Shown here piece by piece: positions 28,795 through 37,491 of a DNA stretch of 64,000 nt. The first letter of the stretch is position 1. Every line of letters starts with the position of its first letter. The notes below the pieces were generated by a model that saw only the letters and a program-made list of their open reading frames with translations, had not been told where the DNA came from and made no database searches. Position numbers and translations under genes: made by a program. The stretch is from Ktedonobacter robiniae (GTDB lineage: Bacteria; Chloroflexota; Ktedonobacteria; Ktedonobacterales; Ktedonobacteraceae), in the NCBI RefSeq assembly GCF_016587375.1, contig NZ_BNJG01000002.1:930001-994000 (forward strand), in the 5' to 3' direction.

Positions 28795-29931
28795 TCACTG
28801 GATACGTCCATACCGCTTCAAAATGGCCAGGGTCTCGACGAGTGGAAGGGCTTGTGCCCAATGGTTATCTCGCCCATCCATGGAGTGCGCGGTACACAAC
28901 GCATTGATCACGGCTTCTTCAGTTGCCTCGACCACCGCTGCAAAGAGTCCATCTATGGCTGGGTTCTGTTCGTTAAGCACCTGCACGCTGCGGACGAGAG
29001 GACCTGCATCATGTGGAATGCGATCAGCCGTCGAAAAGGCGATAGCCAGGTCGCCACTGCCATGTCCGCCAGAGGTCCCGGTGCGTGCGAGACCAAGCGG
29101 CACCCGCCGAGCAAGGCGACCAAGCTGGCGCGCATCAAGGGGCGCATCGGTTGCTAATACCACAATAATTGATCCCTGCTCCTGTCCCACGTGTTGCGCC
29201 ACACGCTTTTGGCGCGGCTCCTCCAGTTCGCGACCGACCGGAACCCCACCGATAACCAAATCGCCGCAGCGTCCAAAATTCGACAATACTAGCGCTCCAA
29301 GCGTGTATCTGCCCTGAGCGGGCGAGAGACACCGGGAAGCTGTTCCAATCCCGCCTGCAAAGCAATAAGTCGTCATCCCTGTTCCTGCACCAACGTTGCC
29401 CTCCAAGACCGGCGTGCCAGGAGCAACAGTGAGCGCAGGGCGTACCTCTTGCTCCCCGACATGCCGGCCCCCGATATCGTTAAGAAAGCTATCGTTGCAT
29501 TCACACACGACGGGATTGACCGTGCCCGTCGTGACGCCGATCGCCGGGTTTCGCTCGACCATAAAGGCCACGAGCGCGTCAGCGACCCGACCCACGTTGA
29601 GCGTGTTTGTCAACAGAATGGGCGTTTCGAGTTGCCCAAGCTCATCAAGCTGCACCAGGCCGATGGTTTTGCCGAAACCATTGAACACCGAAGCTGCAGC
29701 CGGCACCTTCAAGCGGAAAAGATCGTCGTCGTGCGGCAGGATTGCAGTGACACCGGTGCGTACCGGTCCCACTCCGCGGACCAGCGCGCCATTTCCGCGT
29801 ATGAGCGTCGTATGGCCAACACGTACGCCTGCGACATCGGCGATGCTATTGGTTGTTCCCGGAGGCAGTGTCCCCAGGATAATCCCCGCCTCGCGCGCAC
29901 GCATGCGCGTGTTGGGATCTCGTTCACCCAT
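28795..29931 (-). CDS. P1-family peptidase (DmpA-like L-aminopeptidase/D-esterase)
   Basis: N-terminal-nucleophile hydrolase of 378 residues. Family members cleave themselves before a Ser or Thr to make two chains and then act as aminopeptidases, often on D- or beta-peptides. Marks are NSIADVAGVRVGHTT at the N-terminus, GFGKTIGLVQLDELG, and the processing region GNVGAGTGM followed by GGIGTASR. Of two tandem ATG codons (29934, 29931) the second is 7 bp from AAGGAG. It converges on the UvrA-like gene. A link to peptide modification or self-protection is possible but only inferred. Confidence 0.88.
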   Translation of the reverse strand: MGERDPNTRMRAREAGIILGTLPPGTTNSIADVAGVRVGHTTLIRGNGALVRGVGPVRTGVTAILPHDDDLFRLKVPAAASVFNGFGKTIGLVQLDELGQLETPILLTNTLNVGRVADALVAFMVERNPAIGVTTGTVNPVVCECNDSFLNDIGGRHVGEQEVRPALTVAPGTPVLEGNVGAGTGMTTYCFAGGIGTASRCLSPAQGRYTLGALVLSNFGRCGDLVIGGVPVGRELEEPRQKRVAQHVGQEQGSIIVVLATDAPLDARQLGRLARRVPLGLARTGTSGGHGSGDLAIAFSTADRIPHDAGPLVRSVQVLNEQNPAIDGLFAAVVEATEEAVINALCTAHSMDGRDNHWAQALPLVETLAILKRYGRIQ

Positions 29932-30026
29932 CATCTCTCTCCTTCTTCTGTTTCCCCCTGGCCCCTGTTGAGGGCTAGTACGCTGTACAATTTCGTTTGA
30001 AAGGGATTCATACCGCCTGCGGCGGG

Positions 30027-30078
30027 AGGGGAAAGGGACACAGAGGGGCTGACGCCCCTCTGCACTCCCCACTTTTCC
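30027..30078. repeat. Dispersed palindromic repeat, copy 2
   Basis: Second copy of the 16031-16085 element, same orientation, hairpin at 30043-30060 (GAGGGGC TGAC GCCCCTC). The loop base change and two others are the main differences. It abuts the P450 promoter. Confidence 0.75.
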
Positions 30079-30079
30079 A

Positions 30080-30118
30080 TTGACACCTGCTCCTCCAAAA
30101 TCTTATACTCAGTATAAG
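30080..30118 (+). promoter_or_regulatory. P450 promoter with a palindromic operator over its -10 box
   Basis: TTGACA (30080-30085), 18-bp spacer and TATACT (30104-30109). A perfect palindrome CTTATAC-TCA-GTATAAG (30102-30118) covers the -10 box, so a bound repressor would block RNA polymerase. The TetR gene downstream is the obvious candidate. Confidence 0.65.
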
Positions 30119-30137
30119 TTTGTTCCCGATGTATGCT

Positions 30138-30150
30138 TATATTCAATATA
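30138..30150 (+). promoter_or_regulatory. Second operator-like palindrome upstream of P450
   Basis: TATAT-TCA-ATATA repeats the central TCA and the arm style of the palindrome at 30102-30118, with centres 34 bp apart. It lies just before the GAGGAG of the P450 gene. Confidence 0.5.
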
Positions 30151-30175
30151 GCAAACAGATGAGAGGAGAAGCTGT

Positions 30176-31414
30176 GTGAATAAGCAATCTGATATGAACG
30201 GTGGAGGAGTTGCATTCAACTTCTTCAGCAACCAGTCTTCTGAGAATCCGTTTCCATTGCTTGCCATGGCACGCTCAATGGGGGCCGCTCTCCCGGTTCC
30301 TCTTCCATACAGTGACGGACAGAAAGCCTGGATGATTACACGAATGGAGGAAGCAGTACAGGTCCTCAAGGACAACAAACGCTTCACTGTTGATAGAAGG
30401 GCAGCCGACTCGAAAGGTTTCTTTCGGCAACGGGAACGTGAGTTCGCTGACGCTCCTGGTCTACTCGGGCAATCCATGATTTCGGTTGACGAGCCAGACC
30501 ATCGTCGTCTTCGAGGCCTGGTTTCCAAAGCCTTTACACCCAAATATATCCAGAGCTTGCGACCTTCCATTCAACATATTGCCGATGAATTGCTTGATCG
30601 TGTACAGGACCAGGGGCATATGGACCTTGTGCATGACTATGCCTATCCGCTCCCCATCAATGTCATCTCCGATATGCTTGGGGTACCTAAGAAGAACCGG
30701 GAACAAATTCGCCAGTGGTCAGAGGCTCTTGCCACTGGAGGGCCCGGCGATGAACAACGTCGCAAACGCATTCAAGCCTTCTCCAACTACATTGTGGAAC
30801 TGGTCGCCGAGAAGCGCAAGAACCCCCAGGATGATTTGATCAGCCAGCTTATCCAGGCCGAAACCGAAGGCGACTATCTCAGTGAACCAGAACTCCTCTC
30901 GATGGTGGGCCTGCTCATTTTCGCGGGCCATGAGACGACATCCAACCTGATTGGCATCGGGACGCTCGTCTTGCTTGATAATCCAGAACAGTTGGCAAAG
31001 TTGAAGGCCGACATGAGCCTTATTCCCTCAGCAGTCGAAGAGCTTTTGCGCATTAACGGACCGGTGCTCATGCCCGCGCCACGCTTTGCCACAGAAGACA
31101 CAGAGCTAGGCGGGCAGCACATTGGCAAAGGTGATATCATTATTACGGCACTGGCGTCTGCGAATCGTGATGAAACACAGTTCTCACAGTCCGATGAACT
31201 GGATATCGCACGTGACTTGAATCGGCATATCGCCTTTGGGCAGGGCATTCATATCTGCCTGGGTGCCCCTCTCGCTCGTCTGGAAGGAGACATTGCCTTC
31301 ACGACGCTGCTACGGCGTATGCCCGACCTGAGACTCAATGTACCACGCGAATCGGTTACCTGGCGAGGCTCCTTCAATCTGCGTGGTCTGACCAGCCTTC
31401 CCGTCGCATTTTAG
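30176..31414 (+). CDS. Cytochrome P450
   Basis: Soluble bacterial P450 of 412 residues (CYP107-like by eye). The I-helix oxygen-binding motif is FAGHETTSN, the K-helix ExxR is EELLR, and the heme loop is FGQGIHICLG with Cys as axial ligand. P450s hydroxylate or couple hydrophobic substrates and need a ferredoxin and reductase, none of which is adjacent. The start is GTG with GAGGAG 7 bp upstream. The gene is followed by a TetR regulator and preceded by two palindromes, so it is probably inducible by its substrate or a related drug. Confidence 0.94.
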   Translation: MNKQSDMNGGGVAFNFFSNQSSENPFPLLAMARSMGAALPVPLPYSDGQKAWMITRMEEAVQVLKDNKRFTVDRRAADSKGFFRQREREFADAPGLLGQSMISVDEPDHRRLRGLVSKAFTPKYIQSLRPSIQHIADELLDRVQDQGHMDLVHDYAYPLPINVISDMLGVPKKNREQIRQWSEALATGGPGDEQRRKRIQAFSNYIVELVAEKRKNPQDDLISQLIQAETEGDYLSEPELLSMVGLLIFAGHETTSNLIGIGTLVLLDNPEQLAKLKADMSLIPSAVEELLRINGPVLMPAPRFATEDTELGGQHIGKGDIIITALASANRDETQFSQSDELDIARDLNRHIAFGQGIHICLGAPLARLEGDIAFTTLLRRMPDLRLNVPRESVTWRGSFNLRGLTSLPVAF

Positions 31415-31429
31415 CCGAAAGCCTCAGAT

Positions 31430-31469
31430 ACTGATTGATTGCAGTGCGGGCGCATTACAATCAATCAGT
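31430..31469. promoter_or_regulatory. Perfect 12-bp-arm inverted repeat between P450 and TetR
   Basis: Arms ACTGATTGATTG and CAATCAATCAGT with a 16-bp spacer, starting 15 bp after the P450 stop. No T-run follows. It is either the operator for a separate tetR promoter or a hairpin in a joint transcript. It differs in sequence from the palindromes upstream of P450. Confidence 0.6.
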
Positions 31470-31524
31470 CCTCTCCACTATGGAAAGCAAACGTGCCAAT
31501 TTTCTTGAAAGGGGGTGGGCATGC

Positions 31525-32136
31525 GTGAAACAAGAGATTGACCGTTTACCCCTGCGTGAACGAAATCGACAACGTACGATGCGGCGTATTATTGAGGCAG
31601 CGATCGAATTATTCTCCACCGCTGGCTACGACCAGACGACGATGGACAACATCGCAGACAAGGCCGAGGTTAGCCGGGCCACATTATTTAATTATTTCTC
31701 CACCAAGCGAGCCCTGCTGCTTCCTTTCGCAAATGAACTCTACGAGAAGAATATTCAGCCACAGATACTTTCCTATCTGAAGGAGCAACCAGCCACACAT
31801 GATGTGTTACGGTTTCTGTTCATGAGCATCTACGAGCAAGTACTCACACTCCCTGAGATGGAGCGAGGCCTGCGAGCCGAGCTCTTTCAGCCACAGCCCG
31901 CGATGATGAAGCTCAGCCACGGTCATGGCTTTTTCAAGACACTTGTCATGATTGTTCAACAAGGGCAGCAGCGGGGGGAGATCCGTACTGATATCTCAGA
32001 CGACAAACTTGGTCGTTATGTGGGAACCCTCTACGTATCACTCCTGGTAATGGAACGTAAAGACAGCACGTCCACGAGTTACGTGAGCGAAATCGACACC
32101 TTGCTCGCCTTCCTCCAGGGCGCACTCAAGGGATGA
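31525..32136 (+). CDS. TetR/AcrR-family repressor
   Basis: Regulator of 203 residues. The N-terminal helix-turn-helix (RTMRRIIEAAIELFSTAGYDQTTMDNIADKAEVSRATLFNYFSTK, spread over residues about 15-60) is textbook TetR, and a helical ligand-binding domain follows. GTG 31525 is preferred because AAAGGGGG lies 9 bp upstream; an ATG at 31480 and an open frame to 31435 overlap the inverted repeat at 31430-31469. It most likely represses the P450 gene. Confidence 0.88.
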   Translation: MKQEIDRLPLRERNRQRTMRRIIEAAIELFSTAGYDQTTMDNIADKAEVSRATLFNYFSTKRALLLPFANELYEKNIQPQILSYLKEQPATHDVLRFLFMSIYEQVLTLPEMERGLRAELFQPQPAMMKLSHGHGFFKTLVMIVQQGQQRGEIRTDISDDKLGRYVGTLYVSLLVMERKDSTSTSYVSEIDTLLAFLQGALKG

Positions 32137-32168
32137 TACCTTCACAGACCGAATCGATCACTACTTAT

Positions 32169-32197
32169 TTGCATTTTTTACATGTTTATGTTATAAT
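32169..32197 (+). promoter_or_regulatory. Candidate promoter upstream of the portal remnant
   Basis: TTGCAT (32169-32174), 17-bp spacer, TATAAT (32192-32197), about 97 bp before the GTG of the portal-like gene, in a markedly A+T-rich stretch. Confidence 0.45.
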
Positions 32198-32293
32198 TAC
32201 AGTTGCATAGTTCTTCCTCAAAAACAAGCCTCTCCAGTATATCCTCGTAAGGTGTTCTCTGTACGTGCGCGTGTTGGAAGGGATGGGTGACGT

Positions 32294-33310
32294 GTGGAAC
32301 AGAAGCAGCAGATATCGTGGTTTGGACGTATACGCCAGGCAGTGAGTGGTGGCGCGCGGGATGCGCGTATCAGTGAGCAGATGAATCCCGGTTTTTTCTC
32401 CTCGACGGCGGGCGTGGAGGAGGAGCGGCGCTGGGGCTATGCCAGCGGCACCGAGGAGGACTACTACTGGCGGCGCCTCTCGGACAACTTCTACCTGAAG
32501 GATCTTGTGCCTTCAGCCTACCTGGAGATGCACAACCAGGTCTACGAGGCCTATCACGCCAATCCCCTGGCCTTTGCCATCATTGAGATGACGACCAGCT
32601 TTGTCCTGGGGCGCGGTGTCAAGCTGGATGCCAGCAATAAGCGTGTCAAGAAGCTCCTCGACGAGTTCTGGCAGGCCAATAGTATGGATGAGCGTGTCTA
32701 CACCATCTGCAATGAGCTGGCCCTGTATGGCGAGATCTTTGTGCGCTACTTCGTCAATCGCTTCGATGGCAGCGTCAAGGTGCGCCTGACCGACCCCTCG
32801 CTTATCGACCAGATCGAGACCGATCCCGAGGATATCGAGACGCCACTCCGCTTCCATCGCCGCCCGGTGGGCGAGAGCGCCAGCGCTCCATCCTCGACGA
32901 CTGGCGGCTTAAAGCTGGTCTTCCGGCCGGGCGAGCGTGAGACGGAGGGCGAGTGGTTTGAGGCCGACAGCCAGATGCAGCAGTTCGCCATCAACAAGGT
33001 CTCCAACGCCAAGCGTGGCAACTCCGACCTGGCAACCATGCTCCCCTGGCTCCGTCGCTATAAAGATTGGCTCACCGACCGTGTACGCATCAATAAATAT
33101 AAAGGGGCCTTCATCTGGGATGTGACCCTGCGCGGGGCCGACCGCAAGACCATCGATACCAAGCGCATGGAGTACTCGACGCCTCCCCAGCCCGGCTCCG
33201 TCCTGCTGCATAACGAGGCCGAGAGCTGGCAGGTCGTCCAGCCCGCCATCAACGCCAATGATGCCAAAGAGGATGGACGAGCCTTGAAGCTTATGATCGC
33301 AGTTGGCGTC
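32294..33310 (+). pseudogene. Phage portal protein, N-terminal part
   Basis: The first 339 residues look like a phage portal protein: YEAYHANPLAFAIIEM, GEIFVRYFVNRFDGSVKVR, DPSLIDQIETDPED, YKDWLTDRVRINKYKGAFIWDV. After ALKLMIAVGV the sequence changes abruptly to unrelated residues and the frame runs on to 33655 antisense to the sigma-factor gene. The missing C-terminal part of a portal protein occurs on the same strand at 52621-52938. The GTG start is supported by a GGAAGGGATGGG stretch. A broken prophage gene is the most likely reading. Confidence 0.75.
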
Positions 33311-33542
33311 CTCTTCCTAACGAATGAGTGTTCGAAGAAGAGGTGGCTCCCCCACAGGGACAATGCGTTCAGATTGCTTTTTTCGCCGTCCTCGCTGCTT
33401 GGGCTCGATCTGGATATGAAAAATGTTATGGCCAAAGGGCTAATGACAGTAAAAGAAGCATATACAACAAAAGTCGTAGTAAGACCTCAAGAATATTTCT
33501 ACAGATATTTCCGAAAGGCTCTTTCTGCCGGCGACTCAAGCA
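33311..33542. other. Unassigned sequence after the portal breakpoint
   Basis: About 230 bp between the break in the portal gene and the end of the sigma-factor gene. The portal frame stays open through it, but the residues resemble nothing and composition turns A+T-rich. It marks the edge of the rearranged segment. Confidence 0.5.
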
Positions 33543-34199
33543 CTACGCAGGATGTAAAGATACAACTGAGCTGTCTATATAGGCAGAAAGTTTCTGGCAC
33601 AGGAGTGGTTTCGCACGATAGAAGCGTACCTTCGCAGTTGCTGTTGGGATATTGAGCGCTTTCCCAATTTTAGAAAATGAGGGTTGATAGGCATAGCGCA
33701 GCCGGACCACGGCACGTAACTTCGGCGGGAGAGAGGTAATTGCCTTATGTAAAACCAGTTGCATCTCACGCCTTTCCACTATTGCTTCTGGCAAAGGCTC
33801 CTGATCGAGAATTTCAAGCAAGAACTCCTGGTCGTCATGAGCCTCCTCATAGAATTCGACTTGCGAAAAGGAAAGGGGGTAGCGGTATCGACGTCGTATT
33901 TCATCAACACAGCTATTGCGTGCCACACGAAAGAGCCAGGGCTTGAAGGACCGATTCGTGTCTAAGTTGGGTAGTGACATAAAGAAACGCAACAGAACCT
34001 GCTGCAAAACATCCCATGCCTGATCATAGTCGCCAAGGTAACGATAAATAAAATTGAAGAGCGGATTCTGGTAACGCCGGACTATGGTTTCAAAGGCCAG
34101 TTGATTGCCGATCAGAACCTGCTGTGCCAAAAGTGTGTCTGGCATATTTATGGACGAATTTGTAAAGCAATATCGTTCTTCAAGAAGGGATTTGTTCAT
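33543..34199 (-). CDS. ECF-type RNA polymerase sigma factor
   Basis: Sigma-70 family protein of 218 residues. Region 2 is visible as FETIVRRYQNPLFNFIYRYLGDYDQAWDVLQ with the -10-binding part FKPWLFRVARNSCVDEIRRR (in pieces), and region 4 as ITSLPPKLRAVVRLRYAYQPSFSKIGKALNIP. No anti-sigma gene follows; its 3' end runs against the open frame of the portal remnant. The 54-bp-inverted-repeat transposon is inserted about 45 bp upstream of its start codon, so its promoter may have been displaced. Confidence 0.85.
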   Translation of the reverse strand: MNKSLLEERYCFTNSSINMPDTLLAQQVLIGNQLAFETIVRRYQNPLFNFIYRYLGDYDQAWDVLQQVLLRFFMSLPNLDTNRSFKPWLFRVARNSCVDEIRRRYRYPLSFSQVEFYEEAHDDQEFLLEILDQEPLPEAIVERREMQLVLHKAITSLPPKLRAVVRLRYAYQPSFSKIGKALNIPTATAKVRFYRAKPLLCQKLSAYIDSSVVSLHPA

Positions 34200-34235
34200 T
34201 TTCTATTTCCTCGCTCATTGCAGAAAAGATGCGTA

Positions 34236-34244
34236 GCAACGCCC
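34236..34244. repeat. Target-site duplication, left copy
   Basis: GCAACGCCC, repeated exactly at 37396-37404, directly outside the two inverted repeats of the transposon. Confidence 0.85.
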
Positions 34245-34298
34245 GACACCTCGCCGTATGATGCTTGAAAGGGGTGCGCACTCAAATTGGGCAAAAAA
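34245..34298 (+). repeat. Terminal inverted repeat, left (54 bp)
   Basis: Begins GACACCTCGCCGTATGATGC and ends ATTGGGCAAAAAA. It matches 37342-37395 perfectly on the other strand. Confidence 0.92.
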
Positions 34299-34380
34299 CG
34301 CCTGGGCGCTTGAAAGTGGGAGAGAATCTGGGTACGATTGATGCATCAGTCTATCTCATCGTGTCAAGGGGGATCACACG

Positions 34381-36165
34381 GTGCCCAAGCGCAAGCGCGT
34401 CCAGCGGGAGCATACCGAAGACTGGCAGACCATTCAACAATATACACTCTGGCCGGAGCAAACGGCTTACGAGTTGCTCCGCCCCGTTGTACTTTTCGGC
34501 GATCCAGTTATTCAACGGGCACAAGAGACAGGCGAGCCGCGCACTAGCCTGGAGCGCAAAGCGGATACGTTCGATGAGCAAGGCATGGTCAGCTTCTTCG
34601 CTTCCAGGCCGCGAAAACAGCCACAGGAAACGGCACGGAGCTTACCGCCAGATATGCGCCAGTTGATTGTTGATCTGCGCATGGAAATGCCGAACATATC
34701 CATCCGTGAGATTGCGGAGATCTGCGACACCCGCTTTCAGCGGCGGCCCTCTCATCATTCAATCAAGACGGTGCTGGCTTCTGGCCCACCTCCCTCTATT
34801 CAGATGCGCCGCTTCCCTCCCTGGAACGACACTCCTGATCCTGCGCAGCGCCGCCACAACATTGTGCAACTCCATGCGGAAGGATGGTCTGTGGCTTCCA
34901 TCGCCGAGTATTTGGCGGTGAGTAAACAGACGGTGTACACAACACTGAAACGCTGGTGGCAGGAAGGAGTCAAGGGACTGGATGACAAATCGCACGCCCG
35001 GCATCCGCGCCCAAGAAAGGTCACGCTTGAAGTCGCTAATGAGATTCGCAAAAAGCAAGAGAACCCGCTCATTGGAGAATGGCGCATGCATGCCGCGTTA
35101 CTCCAGGAGGGAATAAAGCTGTCTCCGCGCACATGTGGACGCATCATGGCAAAAAATCGTGCCATCTATGGATGGGATAAGCCCAAAGCTCCACCTAAGC
35201 CGAAGAAAGAGATGACCTTTAAAGCCGCTCGGAGGCACGAATATTGGTCGATAGATATACGATATATCGAGCATCACCAGCTTCCCAACATCAAAGGTCC
35301 AGTCTATGTAATTAGTATTCTGGAAAACTTTTCGAGAATGCTGCTGGCATCTGCTATCTCGGAAAGACAGGACACCATCGCCTACCTGAAAGTGCTTGCC
35401 AAAGTCTTGCGTAACTACGGCGCTCCAGAGGCTATTGTTACAGATAGTGGTGGGGTGTTTTATTCAAAACGCGCAATGGCAATATATGAGGCCCTAGATA
35501 TCCGCAAGGAGCGGATAGACCCCAGACAGAGCTGGCAAAATTACATAGAGGCGCACTTCGGGATAATGCGGCGTCTTGCGGATTATTACTTAAATAAAGC
35601 TCCTACGCTTGATGAGATGAAAAAGGCCCACCGCAAATTCATTCGGGACTACAATACCCAAATTCACTTTGCGCACCGGGAGCGTAATGACAATCGCCAT
35701 AGCCCCCAGGATGTCCTGCGTGGTGTACTGGCGCGTACTCTGCCTGCACCAACGCTGGCCCGCATCTTCTTTGCCACAGAGTTTACCCGTCACTTGGATC
35801 GATCAGGGTATATTCGCTTTCGCCGATGGCGCTTCTACGCTGAAGAGGGACTTGCCAGGCAACAAGTTCAGGTGAGCTTTTACACCAGCACGCTCAAGAT
35901 CGAATATCAGGAGACGGAGCTGGCTTTCTACACGATAGAATGGGAGGCTAACAAGCACATTAAAGAGGTCAAGAATCCGCGTCTCATCGAGACGGGCTAT
36001 CAGTCGCCTCAATTGAAACTGTGGACGCTCGGACCTGATGAATGGCTGCTCTTCCTGAAATTGCCGGACTACGCAGCGCGGAAAAAGCCGCAGCGGAAGC
36101 CAGATGTGATCCAACTTCCTCTGCCTGATCTCGATGAAAACCAGCGGCAGCAGGTTTCTTCATGA
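34381..36165 (+). CDS. DDE transposase with integrase core
   Basis: Transposase of 594 residues. N-terminal helix-turn-helix regions (MRQLIVDLRMEMPNISIREIAEI and VASIAEYLAVSKQTVYTTLKRW, in pieces) are followed by an rve-type catalytic core with Asp in YWSIDIRY, Asp in IVTDSGGVF and Glu in NYIEAHFG, giving a D-D-E triad, and by a C-terminal beta domain. It is translated from GTG with AAGGGGG 9 bp upstream, 80 bp inside the left inverted repeat. It mobilises the surrounding element. Confidence 0.93.
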   Translation: MPKRKRVQREHTEDWQTIQQYTLWPEQTAYELLRPVVLFGDPVIQRAQETGEPRTSLERKADTFDEQGMVSFFASRPRKQPQETARSLPPDMRQLIVDLRMEMPNISIREIAEICDTRFQRRPSHHSIKTVLASGPPPSIQMRRFPPWNDTPDPAQRRHNIVQLHAEGWSVASIAEYLAVSKQTVYTTLKRWWQEGVKGLDDKSHARHPRPRKVTLEVANEIRKKQENPLIGEWRMHAALLQEGIKLSPRTCGRIMAKNRAIYGWDKPKAPPKPKKEMTFKAARRHEYWSIDIRYIEHHQLPNIKGPVYVISILENFSRMLLASAISERQDTIAYLKVLAKVLRNYGAPEAIVTDSGGVFYSKRAMAIYEALDIRKERIDPRQSWQNYIEAHFGIMRRLADYYLNKAPTLDEMKKAHRKFIRDYNTQIHFAHRERNDNRHSPQDVLRGVLARTLPAPTLARIFFATEFTRHLDRSGYIRFRRWRFYAEEGLARQQVQVSFYTSTLKIEYQETELAFYTIEWEANKHIKEVKNPRLIETGYQSPQLKLWTLGPDEWLLFLKLPDYAARKKPQRKPDVIQLPLPDLDENQRQQVSS

Positions 36166-36299
36166 GTGGCGAGAACTGGCCCAAACCTTGCCGCGAGATG
36201 CGTGTACAACTCCCAGTCATGACGCGTCTTTAGAGAGACAGCTTCTTCAACAATGAGGTACTTTCTTTCCAGATTCAATTGCCATGAACCCCCGTATTG

Positions 36300-36560
36300 A
36301 GAGGTATTCCCCGCAGACGGGACATGTCTGCGGGGAGGGGAGCCGGGCCCCGCAGGATAGACTGTTGCCCGCACTGTAGGGCCACAAGCCCGCGTGACGC
36401 GAGTTGCCGCAACTCCATATCCTGGGTCTCGGTCAAGCTCCCAGGCCGTTGCCTGCCCCTGTAGGTGAGGTATCTGCGCCAAGGGCGCAGTAGTTTGGGC
36501 GGACACCCCGCACAGAGCTCGGCGTGAGCCGAGAAGCCTCCGGCATAAGCTTCGGGGAGT
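36300..36560 (-). ncRNA. Hairpin-rich segment, candidate structured RNA
   Basis: A G+C-rich 260-bp stretch between transposase and DinB gene holding several perfect hairpins: CCCCGCAGAC/GTCTGCGGGG (36309-36335), CCTGGG/CCCAGG (about 36421-36445), CTGCGCC/GGCGCAG (about 36475-36490) and CTCGGC/GCCGAG (36518-36533). Read on the minus strand it ends in a small hairpin followed by TTCATGGCAATTGAATC, reminiscent of the right end of IS200/IS605 elements where omega RNA is made. No tnpB is left nearby. It could also be a cargo RNA or regulatory leader. Confidence 0.4.
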
Positions 36561-36561
36561 G

Positions 36562-37137
36562 TCACACGCCCTGACGAAATCCTTCCTCAATCCAGGTCAT
36601 GTGCGTGGCTGCATGCCCCGCTCTCCCGGCAAACAAGTCGCCAGCGGTCTGGTCACCAACGACAGTGGGCACCAGAGCGGCCAGCTGATCATCGGTGAAC
36701 TGGTGCAGGAGGTCCACTGTGTCCTGCCGCGCCGCCAGGTAATCCGCTGCCACCTTCTCCAAACTGTCGTCATGGTGCTCGTTCACGTAGGTTTGATTGA
36801 CACTGGCGACGGCCATCCCCAGCCGCTCCTCCTCCTGCGGGGTCAGCGCGCTCAGATCGCCCAGGATGCCCGGCATTTCCATTCCCGCCGGGTATTGAGA
36901 GCGTAAGAGAACGTCTCGAGTGTCGCCGGCGAGTGTACGTCGCAGCAATCGCTGGATGTTGCGCTCGCTTTTCACCAGGTGAGCAAAATGATCCTTGGCG
37001 CGCCACGGAGCAGCTCCGGGAACTTCACTCGTCGTTGCCGGGCGCTCCAGGTCTTCCGGGCTTAGCCCTTGAAAAAACGCCATGACCTGCGTCTGCGATG
37101 CCGCAAGTGTGTCCAAAATCTCTGCACGAGTTGGCAT
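36562..37137 (-). CDS. DinB-family protein (transposon cargo)
   Basis: Four-helix-bundle protein of 191 residues of the DinB/maleylpyruvate-isomerase-like superfamily. Possible metal-binding histidines lie in KDHFAHLV and HAATHMTW. Such proteins act as thiol-dependent transferases or remain uncharacterised. ATG 37137 is clear: AGGAGG stands 6 bp upstream. The gene lies inside the inverted repeats of the transposon, read against the transposase, and so moves with it. Resistance or detoxification would fit a cargo gene but is inference. Confidence 0.85.
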   Translation of the reverse strand: MPTRAEILDTLAASQTQVMAFFQGLSPEDLERPATTSEVPGAAPWRAKDHFAHLVKSERNIQRLLRRTLAGDTRDVLLRSQYPAGMEMPGILGDLSALTPQEEERLGMAVASVNQTYVNEHHDDSLEKVAADYLAARQDTVDLLHQFTDDQLAALVPTVVGDQTAGDLFAGRAGHAATHMTWIEEGFRQGV

Positions 37138-37341
37138 GATTACCCTCCTATCGATCATTCAGTGATGCAGCTCTGTAGCTCTGGTCATCTGGTCTGTGAG
37201 AAGTCGAGTTGCGCCCGCTTTCGAAGTATAGCATGCGAACCCGAACAAAACTTCTCCCATCTTGCTTTTCTCTACCTATAGTCAGCACCCATTCCCAGAA
37301 AAGGTGAGAGGCCCTCTATCAACCTCGGCGATGACACCAAC

Positions 37342-37395
37342 TTTTTTGCCCAATTTGAGTGCGCACCCCTTTCAAGCATCATACGGCGAGGTGTC
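37342..37395 (-). repeat. Terminal inverted repeat, right (54 bp)
   Basis: Exact complement of 34245-34298. The right copy of the target duplication (GCAACGCCC) follows at 37396-37404. Confidence 0.92.
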
Positions 37396-37491
37396 GCAAC
37401 GCCCAACTATGGATTTCCCTTTCCAATAAGTACTCTAATGTACATTTGCATCCTTATAGCATCATGTCCTTTCGAAAGGATATGAATGATA

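Larger units (their letters stand above)
34245..37395. mobile_element. 3.15-kb transposon with DinB-family cargo
   Basis: Element bounded by perfect 54-bp terminal inverted repeats (34245-34298 and 37342-37395) and a 9-bp direct duplication GCAACGCCC. It carries a DDE transposase on the plus strand, a hairpin-rich non-coding segment, and a DinB-family gene on the minus strand. Perfect ends and an intact target duplication indicate a recent insertion. The IS family is not one I can name; the transposase has an integrase-type core and the long repeats are unusual for small IS elements. Confidence 0.9.
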
